A stretch of 64,000 nt of DNA from assembly GCF_000309385.1 (NCBI RefSeq), contig NZ_JH976537.1, positions 4,393,281 to 4,457,280 of the forward strand, read 5' to 3'. The DNA is from Nodosilinea nodulosa PCC 7104 (lineage in GTDB: Bacteria; Cyanobacteriota; Cyanobacteriia; Phormidesmidales; Phormidesmidaceae). Of this stretch, positions 54,993 to 62,752 are shown one piece after another; the first letter of the stretch is position 1; each line of letters starts with the position of its first letter. The translations under genes and the position numbers were made by a program. The notes beneath the pieces were generated by a model that was not told where the DNA came from, searched no databases, and saw nothing but the letters and a program-made list of their open reading frames with translations.

Positions 54993-55014
54993 CCGAGAGG
55001 TCGCCCAGGCGCTG
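54978..55014. terminator. Hairpin over the ispD stop codon, between convergent genes
   Basis: CAGCGCCTGGGC (54978-54989) pairs perfectly with GCCCAGGCGCTG (55003-55014); an inner GACC-GAGA-GGTC extends the stem. There is no T-run, but the location between convergent ispD and psb30 favours a terminator or an RNA-end stabiliser. Confidence 0.6.
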
Positions 55015-55067
55015 CTGCTGCCTGAATCCTGAAACCGTAGCCTTAGAAGCGCGGCAGAGTTATGGCC

Positions 55068-55199
55068 CTAAAGGTCGCCGCCGCGCAAAAACAGCAGAAA
55101 CACGATCACCGGGCCAGCGATGACAATCATCCCCAGCATGGTCAACTGGGCAATGAGTTCAAAGTTAATGCTGCTAAAAAAGCTGCTCAAAAAGCTCAT
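55068..55199 (-). CDS. psb30: Photosystem II protein Psb30 (Ycf12)
   Basis: 43 residues: [20 protein letters not shown], then a transmembrane helix ([19 protein letters not shown]) ending RGGDL. The INFE-IAQLT and GP--IFLL motifs match Psb30/Ycf12 of cyanobacteria and plastids. It is a single-helix subunit at the edge of the photosystem II core near PsbJ/cytochrome b559. The gene is too short for most ORF calls. An AGGTTT sequence lies upstream rather than a strong Shine-Dalgarno. Confidence 0.93.
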   Translation of the reverse strand: MSFLSSFFSSINFELIAQLTMLGMIVIAGPVIVFLLFLRGGDL

Positions 55200-55358
55200 G
55201 AAACCTCCCAACACAAGGCGACTAGACTAAAATAGGCGTGCTTATCGGAGCTTATTTTACCTGCTAACGCGGCGCCATTTTTAGATAACTTAACAAAATT
55301 CTAAGGCAGCCCCTGCTGCCCGCTATCAATTGGGCCAGAGACGGCCAGAGGAGAACGA

Positions 55359-55715
55359 ATGGCCACCTGGCAATGTGTAAAGTCTTGCGGAGCCTGCTGC
55401 TTTTTGGCCCCGGCCGAGCGCCCTGACCTGGCCTCGTACCTGACCCCCGATCAGCTGGCGCTGTATCTCAGCATGGTGGGTGAAGACGGCTGGTGCATTC
55501 ACTACAGTGCGGGCGATCGCCTATGCCGCATCTACCCCGATCGCCCCGACTTCTGCCGGGTCACCTTCAGCACCTTTGAATCCATGTTTGGCATCGCCAG
55601 CGACGAGCTAGACGACTTTGCCATCGACTGCTGCCAGGAGCACATTGGCGATATTTACGGCGACCCTAGCCCTGAGATGGAGCGGTTTAACCGAGCGGTG
55701 GGGGTGGGGGAGTGA
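55359..55715 (+). CDS. YkgJ-family cysteine cluster protein
   Basis: 118 residues. Cysteine motif CVKSCGACCFL near the N-terminus, with more cysteines in GWCIHY, LCRIYPDRPDFCRV and DCCQEH, the spacing of the YkgJ (CxxxCxxCC) family that is expected to bind zinc or an iron-sulfur cluster. Biological role unknown. The last codons (VGVGE) and the stop lie in G-rich DNA where a 16-bp tandem repeat begins, so the C-terminus may vary between strains. Confidence 0.85.
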   Translation: MATWQCVKSCGACCFLAPAERPDLASYLTPDQLALYLSMVGEDGWCIHYSAGDRLCRIYPDRPDFCRVTFSTFESMFGIASDELDDFAIDCCQEHIGDIYGDPSPEMERFNRAVGVGE

Positions 55716-55812
55716 GGGCGTGGGGGAGTGAGGGCGTGGGAGAGTGGGGGCGTGGGAGAGTGGGGGCGTGGGAGAGTGGGGGCGTGGGAGAGTGGGGGCG
55801 TGGGAGAGTGGG
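55707..55812 (+). repeat. 16-bp tandem repeat, 6.6 copies
   Basis: Two units of GGGGAGTGAGGGCGTG are followed by four units of GGAGAGTGGGGGCGTG and a partial GGAGAGTGGG. Units of each type are identical. The first unit covers the last codons of the YkgJ-family gene; the array ends 70-150 bases before the GDT1 gene. Confidence 0.95.
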
Positions 55813-55962
55813 TTGCGATTTTGCTGCCTCTTGCAGATAATGAAAGCATTATGAAATGGCTGGCGGCATTTAGCTGCGAAATTGGCCTGTTGCCTTGTTT
55901 TGCAGGCCTTGCCCAAACCTGGCCCGATTGACTGTTTCAGTGACCTGCTGTTTATTCCCCTT

Positions 55963-56325
55963 GTGTCTATCTCCAGCCCCGCTCCCCGGCCCGCTACCTC
56001 CCAGCCCACCGATGGGGATAAGCCCGCTGAATCTGTCAGTCGGTCGGCTTTTTGGCGCATTTTTACTTCCACCTTCATCACTATTTTTTTAGCAGAGCTG
56101 GGGGATAAAACCCAGGTCACTACGCTGCTGATGAGTGCTCAGTCTCAGGCACCTATGATGGTCTTTATAGGGGCTGGCACCGCTCTGGTGACCACCAGCT
56201 TAATTGGCGTTTTGCTGGGGCAGTGGCTCGCTCGCCGCGTTTCCCCCGCCGCCCTCGACACCGCCGCTGGCGCCATGCTGCTGGGCATCACCGTCTGGCT
56301 GCTCTGGGATATTGCCCACCTCTAG
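55963..56325 (+). CDS. TMEM165/GDT1 (UPF0016) half-protein, first gene of a pair
   Basis: About 120 residues from the GTG at 55963; the frame is open back to a TTG at 55882, and the choice is uncertain. A disordered ~35-residue N-terminus precedes three membrane helices with the family motif FLAELGDKTQVTTLLM (E-x-G-D-K-T/S). GDT1 proteins export or import Mn2+/Ca2+; the cyanobacterial relatives (Mnx) move manganese into the thylakoid lumen, which photosystem II needs. A complete protein has two such motifs; here the second is in the next gene, 47 bases downstream, so the two probably form a heterodimer. Confidence 0.85.
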   Translation: MSISSPAPRPATSQPTDGDKPAESVSRSAFWRIFTSTFITIFLAELGDKTQVTTLLMSAQSQAPMMVFIGAGTALVTTSLIGVLLGQWLARRVSPAALDTAAGAMLLGITVWLLWDIAHL

Positions 56326-56372
56326 GGCTTTCCCCCTCGACTTCCCTAACGTCCTCATCTTTTTATCTGCCA

Positions 56373-56654
56373 ATGGACTGGAACCTCCTCGCCCTGAGCT
56401 TCACCGCTGTATTTGTCTCAGAGCTGGGAGATAAAAGCCAGCTGGCCGCGATCGCCCTTGGCGGCAGCTCCAGCTCTCCTCGCGCCGTCTTTCTGGGCAC
56501 CGCCGCCGCCCTGCTGCTGGCCAGTCTGCTAGGGGTCTTAATCGGTGAGGGCACAGCCCAGGTCTTGCCAGAGCGACTGGTCAAAGCTGTAGCCGCAGTG
56601 GGCTTTGCCATTCTGGCTGTGAGACTACTGTGGCCAGGGAAAAGTGCAGACTAA
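56373..56654 (+). CDS. TMEM165/GDT1 (UPF0016) half-protein, second gene of a pair
   Basis: 93 residues from the ATG at 56373 (MDWNLLALSFTAVFVSELGD). It carries the second family motif SELGDKSQLAAIAL and three membrane helices. The longer frame starting at 56223 overlaps the first half-gene and is rejected. The two small proteins together have the length and two-motif layout of the single-chain transporters. Confidence 0.87.
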   Translation: MDWNLLALSFTAVFVSELGDKSQLAAIALGGSSSSPRAVFLGTAAALLLASLLGVLIGEGTAQVLPERLVKAVAAVGFAILAVRLLWPGKSAD

Positions 56655-56709
56655 GCGCCCCCCATAGCTAGGGCCAGAAAGGCTATAAAGGCTATAAAAC
56701 AGAATATTC

Positions 56710-57696
56710 CTAAAACCGAATTTGATTGATCACATCGCGCAGCGTCTGAGCTGAGTGCTGCAAAAGCTCCTGCTCACGCTGGTTGAGCGATAACGTTAGC
56801 TGCCTAGCTACCCCAAAACGCCCCACCACCGCAGGTACACTAAGGCATACATCGCTAACGCCAAAAATTTCATCGGTAATGCAGCTCACCGTTAGCACCC
56901 GGTTTTGGTCGCGGACAATGGCCTGAACAATTTGCGCCACCGCCAGCCCCACGGCGTAGTTGGTGTACCCCTTGCGCCGAATGATTTCGTAGGCCGCGTT
57001 TTTAGTCTGCTGAAAAATCTCATCCATGGCCTCGCGCTCGTCGTCGGGCATGCCGTCGTAGTAGAGGGGTGTACCGCAGACGTTGGCATGGCTCCAGAAG
57101 GGCACTTCGCTGTCGCCATGCTCGCCGATGATGTAGGCGTGGAGGCTGCGGGCATCGATGCCTAGACGGCGGGATAGCAAATACCGAAATCTCCCCGTGT
57201 CCAGCACTGTGCCCGATCCCAGCACCTGCGACTGGGGCAACCCCGACAGCTTCCAGGCCGCATAGGTCAGCACATCTACCGGGTTGGAAACCAGCAGCAA
57301 AACCGCCTGCGGGGAGTGGGAGACAAGCTCAGGAATCAGCTTTTTGAGCAGCTCAACATTCTTTTGCACCAGATCCAGCCGCGTTTCGCCGTCCTTCTGC
57401 GCGGCCCCAGCCGTGATAATCACCACATCGGCCCCGGCGCTGTCCGCCATGGTGCCGGCCTTGATCACCGTGGGCTGTACAAACGACATGCCCTGTTCTA
57501 GATCCATCACCTCGCCAATCAGCTTCTCCTGGTTGATGTCGATCAGCACCATCTCATCCAGCACGTTCTGAATCATCATGGCGTAGGCGCAGGACAGACC
57601 CACCTGGCCGGCCCCCACGATCACCCCCTTGAGGGGTCGCAGCGGGTCGAGGTGCAGACCGGGCAGGGCATGGGTGGTAAAAAGGCTATCAAACAT
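56710..57696 (-). CDS. ldh: L-lactate dehydrogenase
   Basis: 328 residues. NAD-binding [17 protein letters not shown], specificity loop [17 protein letters not shown] (Gln at the lactate/malate determinant, so lactate and not malate), catalytic [13 protein letters not shown] and [14 protein letters not shown]. It reduces pyruvate to L-lactate with NADH. In a cyanobacterium this suggests dark or anoxic fermentation. The C-terminus is standard. Monocistronic. Confidence 0.93.
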   Translation of the reverse strand: MFDSLFTTHALPGLHLDPLRPLKGVIVGAGQVGLSCAYAMMIQNVLDEMVLIDINQEKLIGEVMDLEQGMSFVQPTVIKAGTMADSAGADVVIITAGAAQKDGETRLDLVQKNVELLKKLIPELVSHSPQAVLLLVSNPVDVLTYAAWKLSGLPQSQVLGSGTVLDTGRFRYLLSRRLGIDARSLHAYIIGEHGDSEVPFWSHANVCGTPLYYDGMPDDEREAMDEIFQQTKNAAYEIIRRKGYTNYAVGLAVAQIVQAIVRDQNRVLTVSCITDEIFGVSDVCLSVPAVVGRFGVARQLTLSLNQREQELLQHSAQTLRDVINQIRF

Positions 57697-57816
57697 AGGA
57701 CACCCCGGTTTACAAGGCCAATGCCTTTAATAAACCACGGCGCGATTGAATTTTCCTGTCATTGCCAATGCCATTGGCCGCAAGTTAAGCGGCTTTCGGC
57801 AATTGGCTTTAGCTTG

Positions 57817-58650
57817 CTAGGGGGAAGATGACGGGGATGAAGCGGCGGCGATCGCCTGTCGGCTCGCCACCATGGCCTCCAGCCGAGACCGGAGATCTTT
57901 GCTCAGCTGCTGAGCCCTAGTCTTGAGTACCTCAGGAGAGTCCTCGCCGTGGATATAGCCCTGCACCCCCAGGGGGGCACCGATGTGAATTTGGACCGGA
58001 CAGCGCCAGCCTGGATAGGCCTCGCCGTAGAAAATATCCACGGGCAATATCTGGAGGCCAAGGCCTGATCTAGCCGCTTCGGCCTGCACCGCCATGCGCG
58101 CCAGCCCCGGCTTGAGATTGTGGATGCGATCCTCACGATAAATCCCGCCCTCGGGATAAATGACCAGCATTTCACCCCCCAGCAGCAGATCGATGCCGTG
58201 GCGCAGGCTGGCCACTGTGGGCCGCCGCACATTGACGGCAAAGCCTCCCAGACGGCGAATAAACCATCCCTGCAAGCCCTTGACCTCATCGGCGGTGACC
58301 ATGAAGCGCAGATCGCGGCCAGTTACAGGCCGTCCAGTGGCAAAGGGCAGCAGGATTGAGTCCCAGCGGGCTCGGTGGGTAGGGGCCAAAATTACTGGCC
58401 CGGCAGTGGGCAGGTGCTGTTGGCCAGTAATAGTAATGTTGCCGAAGTAGGCAGGCACCACCAGGCGCTGGCCAAGGAAATAGGCCAGCGGAGTCAGCAC
58501 AGGCGAGCAGTGCGACAGGGCCGGGGCGATGGTCAAAGGCCTGACCCCAGGGGCGATCGCCCCAGCCTTTGATTCCGCCGCAGACGACTCAGAGAATGAC
58601 GGTTCAGGGAACTCAGAGGATTTCATAGAAAGGCGCAGTGCAGAAGCCAT
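57817..58650 (-). CDS. 1-acyl-sn-glycerol-3-phosphate acyltransferase (PlsC-like)
   Basis: 277 residues from the ATG at 58650; the open frame extends 38 codons upstream without family character. The HX4D motif is APTHRARWDS, the glycerol-phosphate-binding motif is VIYPEGGIYRED, and a P-x-x-x loop (PVDIFYGEAYPG) follows. A disordered N-terminal ~55 residues precedes the domain. It would acylate lysophosphatidic acid in membrane lipid synthesis; cyanobacteria carry several paralogues with different acyl preference. Confidence 0.87.
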   Translation of the reverse strand: MASALRLSMKSSEFPEPSFSESSAAESKAGAIAPGVRPLTIAPALSHCSPVLTPLAYFLGQRLVVPAYFGNITITGQQHLPTAGPVILAPTHRARWDSILLPFATGRPVTGRDLRFMVTADEVKGLQGWFIRRLGGFAVNVRRPTVASLRHGIDLLLGGEMLVIYPEGGIYREDRIHNLKPGLARMAVQAEAARSGLGLQILPVDIFYGEAYPGWRCPVQIHIGAPLGVQGYIHGEDSPEVLKTRAQQLSKDLRSRLEAMVASRQAIAAASSPSSSP

Positions 58651-58831
58651 GGTCAGCCAAACCCTATAGTGCCGATACCAGGCCTTCCCAGTATGCCCGT
58701 CTTGACGGCTCCGCAGCCTATGACCGGAAACAAACGGGGGATGGCCCTGGTCTATAGACATCACCCTATAGCGCCTACCCCCAAGCGCAAACCTAGCTCA
58801 GGACAGTTCCGCTGGTGTCATGGTACTGATG

Positions 58832-59356
58832 TCATGGTGAAAGAAACTTGCGGCGGTGCCCCTGACGGCGCTGCTGAAACCACTGCTGGAGCTGCTGGCG
58901 ACAGGGTTCAGCCAAAATACCCGCCACCACGGGCAGTCGATGGTTGGAGGAAGGGGCATCGGGCAGGTTTAGCACCGATCGCACCGCCCCAGATTTGGGG
59001 TCGGAGGTACCGTATACCAGCAACCCCAAACGGCTCAAAATAATGGCCCCAGCGCACATGGGGCACGGCTCCAGGGTGACGTAGAGCGTGCATTCATTGA
59101 GATGCCAGTTGCCCAACTGGCGGGCGGCCTCTCGCAGGGCCAGCACCTCGGCATGGGCCGTGGGGTCCTGATCCTGCTCGCGGCGATTCCCCGCCTCTGC
59201 TAGCACCGCCTCCCCAGGTCCAACCACCACCGCTCCTACTGGTACGTCTCCCAGGTCTCCCGACACCTCAGCCAGCTCCAGCGCCCGCAGCATCCAGCGG
59301 CGGTGGCGCGATTCCGTTTCATCCTCCAGAGTCGGTGGGGGAATCTCATAGGGCAT
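58832..59356 (-). CDS. tadA: tRNA-specific adenosine deaminase
   Basis: 174 residues. Zinc site: HAEVLALREAA (HAE) and EPCPMCAGAIILSRL (PCxxC). It converts A34 of tRNA-Arg(ACG) to inosine. The N-terminal 15 residues and the Gln/Arg-rich C-terminus (QQWFQQRRQGHRRKF) extend slightly beyond the E. coli length. A family 1 element lies 58 bases upstream. Confidence 0.93.
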   Translation of the reverse strand: MPYEIPPPTLEDETESRHRRWMLRALELAEVSGDLGDVPVGAVVVGPGEAVLAEAGNRREQDQDPTAHAEVLALREAARQLGNWHLNECTLYVTLEPCPMCAGAIILSRLGLLVYGTSDPKSGAVRSVLNLPDAPSSNHRLPVVAGILAEPCRQQLQQWFQQRRQGHRRKFLSP

Positions 59357-59413
59357 GGTAGACAGAGCAAAACAACCTAGCCAGACTGTCCATAGTAAGA
59401 CAGCCGACTAACG

Positions 59414-59518
59414 TTATAGCAATAGTCACGCTGGTTAGGACATCCAGAAACCCTATGCACGTTCAAACGTTGAACGTGTACAGGAGACATGTCTTAACCA
59501 GACTGGCCGCAGCTATAA
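59414..59518 (+). mobile_element. MITE-like palindromic element, family 1, copy 5
   Basis: 105 bp with well-kept ends: TTATAGCAATAGTCACGCTG at the left and ACTGGCCGCAGCTATAA at the right. The inner parts CTGGTTAGGACAT and ATGTCTTAACCAG are inverted copies with one mismatch. The core CACGTTCAAACGTTGAACGTG is palindromic, one base shorter in the middle than in the other copies. Confidence 0.9.
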
Positions 59519-59631
59519 GACAGCTGAGGGGCGGTAGCCACAGATATTAAGCAAAAATCCAACGTCTTTGGCAGAGCCAGACGGCCGTTTGCCCCTGCCA
59601 AACTTTATGCTTTACGCCAGCGACCCTAGGC

Positions 59632-59949
59632 CTAGATGTAGGCCGAAATATCTTCGCCGCACTCATCGGCTAGGTAGCAGAGCGCCCGAAATCGCAGTTC
59701 AACCAGTTCGTTGTAGAGGGGGTTGAGCTTGCAGAGGGGCGGAATATGAGCAATGGAGCGTCCGCACAGCACAATATCGCGCTCAAAGGGGCACTGGGCT
59801 GGGATCAGCTCGGCTACCTTGTGGGCGCGACGGGGAGTTTCAACCCGCAGGTGGCTGATCCACTGGCGCAGTGGCCGAAACAGGTCTAGGTTTAGAGTGC
59901 GACCCGCAGCGCGCAGGCCTTGACTCACAACAGACATAAAGCGTTTCAT
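59632..59949 (-). CDS. Mo-dependent nitrogenase C-terminal domain-like protein
   Basis: 105 residues from the ATG at 59949. The C-terminal two-thirds (VAELIPAQCPFERDIVLCG, IAHIPPLCKLNPLYNEL, LRFRALCYLADECGEDI) match the small cyanobacterial family named after the C-terminal part of a Mo-nitrogenase-associated protein. It has four well-spaced cysteines that could bind a metal. Despite its name this family also occurs in non-diazotrophs, and no nif gene is in the window, so a role in nitrogen fixation is not implied. Confidence 0.8.
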   Translation of the reverse strand: MKRFMSVVSQGLRAAGRTLNLDLFRPLRQWISHLRVETPRRAHKVAELIPAQCPFERDIVLCGRSIAHIPPLCKLNPLYNELVELRFRALCYLADECGEDISAYI

Positions 59950-60356
59950 GGTTAAACCTCTCGCAAGTCCAATGGTTGAGACTGTCTGAGAAAGCATCGA
60001 GTACTGAGCTGGACTTGATATAAACACTCAATACTTGACTAGGGGGACATAGTGATGACAGGCCTTTGCGGAGCCTCTTGCTTAAGCTAAAGAATTCCCC
60101 CAGACATCGGGTGAAGCATCAGCAAAGCTCACTAGTTTTCAACTAAAGCTCCAGTAAAGAGAACCTTCAATAAACTGAGATTAAATTCCGGAAAAGTCTG
60201 CGAAATATAGGCTTTAAGCTATTAAAGACTCGGTTTATCGAGATTGCTTTCAAATATTTCTAGTAGTTTTACTGATCCTGTCTGTAGTTAATTGTTTCAG
60301 GCGGAAGTGGCTTTTTACGTGAAAGCCATGACACTTTGATAACTGGGTCAATGCTC

Positions 60357-60385
60357 AAGTGGTGTCTGTTCAGAAACCACTTTTT
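60357..60385 (+). terminator. Orphan terminator-like hairpin
   Basis: AAGTGGT (60357-60363) pairs with ACCACTT (60376-60382), loop of 12, then TTT. It would end a plus-strand transcript starting inside the intergenic region, since the gene to the left runs the other way. Confidence 0.5.
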
Positions 60386-60399
60386 GTAGTGAATACTAC
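60386..60399 (+). promoter_or_regulatory. NtcA-like palindrome GTA-N8-TAC
   Basis: GTAGTGAATACTAC matches the minimal NtcA consensus and is itself palindromic. A TACCAT hexamer follows only nine bases later, much closer than the ~22 bases typical of NtcA-activated promoters, so if bound it might repress rather than activate. Confidence 0.35.
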
Positions 60400-60431
60400 T
60401 TAATCTGATACCATCAGCGGAGACTGAGTTG

Positions 60432-60716
60432 ATGGCAGTAAATCTGATGGCAAAGTATGTGATGTGGGGCAGCTATTGCGAAGATGTGCTTGAAAAGCGC
60501 GCCCCCTACCGGGCAGACCATTTAGAGGGGTTGCAGCAGCAGAAAGATGACGGTGTGCTGGTCGCCCTTGGTCCCACCATTGACAACACCAGGGTCTTTG
60601 GCATCTACGAAGCCGACAGTGAAGCGACGGTGCGGCAGCTCGTAGAGGGTGACCCCTACTGGCGAAACGGCATCTGGACGGCCTATGAGATCTATGCCTG
60701 GAACCAGGTGTTTTGA
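60432..60716 (+). CDS. YciI family protein
   Basis: 94 residues from the ATG at 60432 (GGAG nine bases upstream; a later ATG at 60447 is also possible). The fold signature of the YciI/YCII domain is visible: YRADHLEGLQQQKDDGVLVALGP with the His, and GIYEADSEATVRQLVEGDPYWRNGIW with D-P-Y. These small dimeric alpha/beta-barrel proteins are putative enzymes with a His/Asp pair; the function is not known. Alone on its strand after a 480-bp intergenic region. Confidence 0.88.
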   Translation: MAVNLMAKYVMWGSYCEDVLEKRAPYRADHLEGLQQQKDDGVLVALGPTIDNTRVFGIYEADSEATVRQLVEGDPYWRNGIWTAYEIYAWNQVF

Positions 60717-60834
60717 GGGGGAAAGAGGTTTTCCGCAGGCTCGACTACGCTGGCGCCCATTTCCCATTAGAATAGCTTCGTTCGGGTTCATCGCCCAGGG
60801 CATAGTTCCCCATAGCGTAGTTCAATGAGGTGCC

Positions 60835-61818
60835 GTGGCTAAGTTAGCTCCTACCCAAATCGAGCAGCTCCAGAGCATCGGGGCGTATCTGCGCCAGGTG
60901 CGGCAGGAGCAGGGGTTGTCCATTGATATGCTGGCCAATCAAATTTTTATCCGCCCGGCGCTTCTCCAGGCATTGGAGTCGGGGCAGGATTCGGCGCTGC
61001 CGGAGCCGGTTTTTATTCAGGGGTTTATCCGTCGCTACGCCGAAGCCCTGGGGCTGGATGGACAAACGATCTCCAAAGAATTTCGGGTGACGCCCGTGGA
61101 TATACTGCCGACTCCAGAGCTAGTTGAGCAGGTCAATACCAATGGCATTACCAATGGCAGTACGAATGGCATTGTGGAGCCAGCGCCTCGCCCCAGCAAA
61201 CAGCGGGTTGAGCCATCTTATTCAACTCCGGTGGTGGGATCGGAGCAGCGATCGCCGCTTCCCCTGCTGCTGGGCCTGGGAGTGCTGGTAGCGGTGCTGG
61301 GGTTGGGGGCCTGGGGCATATTTGGCCGCAGTAGCGGCACCTCCCAGGCCAACAATGGCGATCCGACCGTGGGCGCGACTCCAGATCAAACAGATACGGC
61401 GGCGATTCCAGGGGATGGCACTGCCGCTGGCACCAGTGGCGCAGAGATCGATGGTACAGGGACCGACGGCACAGGAACCGACGGCAAAAACGGGGCTGAC
61501 TCCCTTGAGCCGTCAGACGCCTCGGACGATGGCTCGAAGCAGCCGTTGGAGGCACCCGTGGTGGTGAGCGCTAGCTTGAGCGATCGCGCCTGGCTCAGCG
61601 TGGTGGCCGATGGCAAGAATGTCTACGAAGGCATTGCTGAGAGCGGCTTTAAGGAAACCTGGACGGCCAAGAACAGCCTGGTGTTTAGAACCGGCAATGC
61701 GGGGGGAGTAGAGCTGTCGGTGAATGGCGATCGCGCTGTGGCATTGGGTAGCTCTGGAGTGGTGAGAACCCTGACTTTTACCCCCGACTCTGGGGCAGAA
61801 ACTGCCCAGACCCCCTAG
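60835..61818 (+). CDS. RodZ-like protein: HTH, membrane helix, DUF4115 domain
   Basis: 327 residues from a GTG at 60835. The N-terminal HTH_25 (IGAYLRQVRQEQGLSIDMLA, RPALLQALESGQDSALPEPV) is cytoplasmic; a helix at about residues 141-163 (LPLLLGLGVLVAVLGLGAWG) crosses the membrane; a Gly/Thr/Asp-rich linker has the internal repeat DGTGTDG; the C-terminal DUF4115 (ASLSDRAWLSVVADGKNVYEG) is periplasmic. RodZ links MreB to the envelope and sets rod shape. Upstream of tatC by 85 bases. Confidence 0.85.
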   Translation: MAKLAPTQIEQLQSIGAYLRQVRQEQGLSIDMLANQIFIRPALLQALESGQDSALPEPVFIQGFIRRYAEALGLDGQTISKEFRVTPVDILPTPELVEQVNTNGITNGSTNGIVEPAPRPSKQRVEPSYSTPVVGSEQRSPLPLLLGLGVLVAVLGLGAWGIFGRSSGTSQANNGDPTVGATPDQTDTAAIPGDGTAAGTSGAEIDGTGTDGTGTDGKNGADSLEPSDASDDGSKQPLEAPVVVSASLSDRAWLSVVADGKNVYEGIAESGFKETWTAKNSLVFRTGNAGGVELSVNGDRAVALGSSGVVRTLTFTPDSGAETAQTP

Positions 61819-61903
61819 GGATTGTCCTAGGCCAAAGGACTGATACCCCTAAATTATGGACCTACAATAGAAGCGATCCTCCTGCTGTTCATCCGCTCGC
61901 CCT

Positions 61904-62698
61904 ATGACACCGCCCACCGAGCTTGAGACCGCCGCCGCCGAGACGGCTAGCCCTTCCGGTGCCGCAGCCGATTCGGCGGTTGATCTCGACGACGTTCCCT
62001 ACGATGTCGAGATGTCGTTGTTCGACCACCTGGAAGAGCTGCGACAGCGCATTTTTTACAGCCTGATTGCCGTAGTGCTGGCGATCGTAGTCTGTTTTTG
62101 GCAGGTCAAGCCCATTGTCAGCCTGCTGGAGGTGCCGGCCCAGGGGGTGAAGTTTTTGCAGCTCTCGCCGGGGGAATACTTTTTTGTCTCCTTTAAGGTG
62201 GCGGGCTACAGCGGCTTGGTCGTAGCTAGCCCGTTTATTCTCTATCAGATAGTAATGTTTGTGCTGCCGGGGCTAACCCGGCGAGAGCGGCGGCTGATTG
62301 GGCCGCTGGTGCTGGGATCAAGCGTGCTGTTTTTTGCGGGACTGCTGTTTGCCTACGTGGCGCTGATCCCGGCGGCGTTGAACTTTTTTATTAGCTACGG
62401 GGCCGATGTAGTTGAGCAGCTGTGGTCGATCGATCGCTACTTTGAGTTTGTGCTGCTGCTGCTGTTTAGTACTGGCCTGGCCTTTCAGATTCCTATTCTC
62501 CAGATGCTGCTGGGGCTGCTGGGGATTGTTAGCTCGTCGCAAATGCTGACCAGCTGGCGCTATGTGCTGCTGGGGGCGGCGGTGCTGGGGGCGGTGCTGA
62601 CGCCTTCCACCGACCCGGTGACCCAGAGCCTGCTGGCCGGGGCGGTACTGTTTCTGTACTTCGGCGGCATTGGTCTGGTGAAGGCGATCGGGCGTTAA
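61904..62698 (+). CDS. tatC: Twin-arginine translocase subunit TatC
   Basis: 264 residues. An acidic, Ala-rich N-terminus of about 40 residues precedes [20 protein letters not shown] and six membrane helices; [16 protein letters not shown] and [13 protein letters not shown] are typical, as is [14 protein letters not shown] near the last helices. TatC recognises twin-arginine signals such as that of the carbonic anhydrase in this window. Start is ATG 61904 after GCCCT, without a strong ribosome-binding site. Confidence 0.96.
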   Translation: MTPPTELETAAAETASPSGAAADSAVDLDDVPYDVEMSLFDHLEELRQRIFYSLIAVVLAIVVCFWQVKPIVSLLEVPAQGVKFLQLSPGEYFFVSFKVAGYSGLVVASPFILYQIVMFVLPGLTRRERRLIGPLVLGSSVLFFAGLLFAYVALIPAALNFFISYGADVVEQLWSIDRYFEFVLLLLFSTGLAFQIPILQMLLGLLGIVSSSQMLTSWRYVLLGAAVLGAVLTPSTDPVTQSLLAGAVLFLYFGGIGLVKAIGR

Positions 62699-62752
62699 AT
62701 CCCTGGGATTCTTGTTATCTCCGTGGCCTCATAAGGAGCTGGGACATACGCC

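Larger units (their letters stand above)
59950..60431. other. AT-rich divergent intergenic region, candidate small RNA and NtcA-like site
   Basis: 480 bases between divergent genes. It contains a terminator-like hairpin on the plus strand (60357-60385) that ends no annotated gene, and the palindrome GTAGTGAATACTAC (60386-60399). I could not place a promoter with confidence. Confidence 0.5.

Noticed and set aside
55707..55812. Possible CRISPR array
   Set aside because: The 16-bp units are contiguous with no spacers, so this is a simple tandem repeat.
59632..59949. Evidence for nitrogen fixation
   Set aside because: The gene belongs to a family named for a Mo-nitrogenase C-terminal domain but is widespread in non-fixing cyanobacteria, and no nif gene is in the window.
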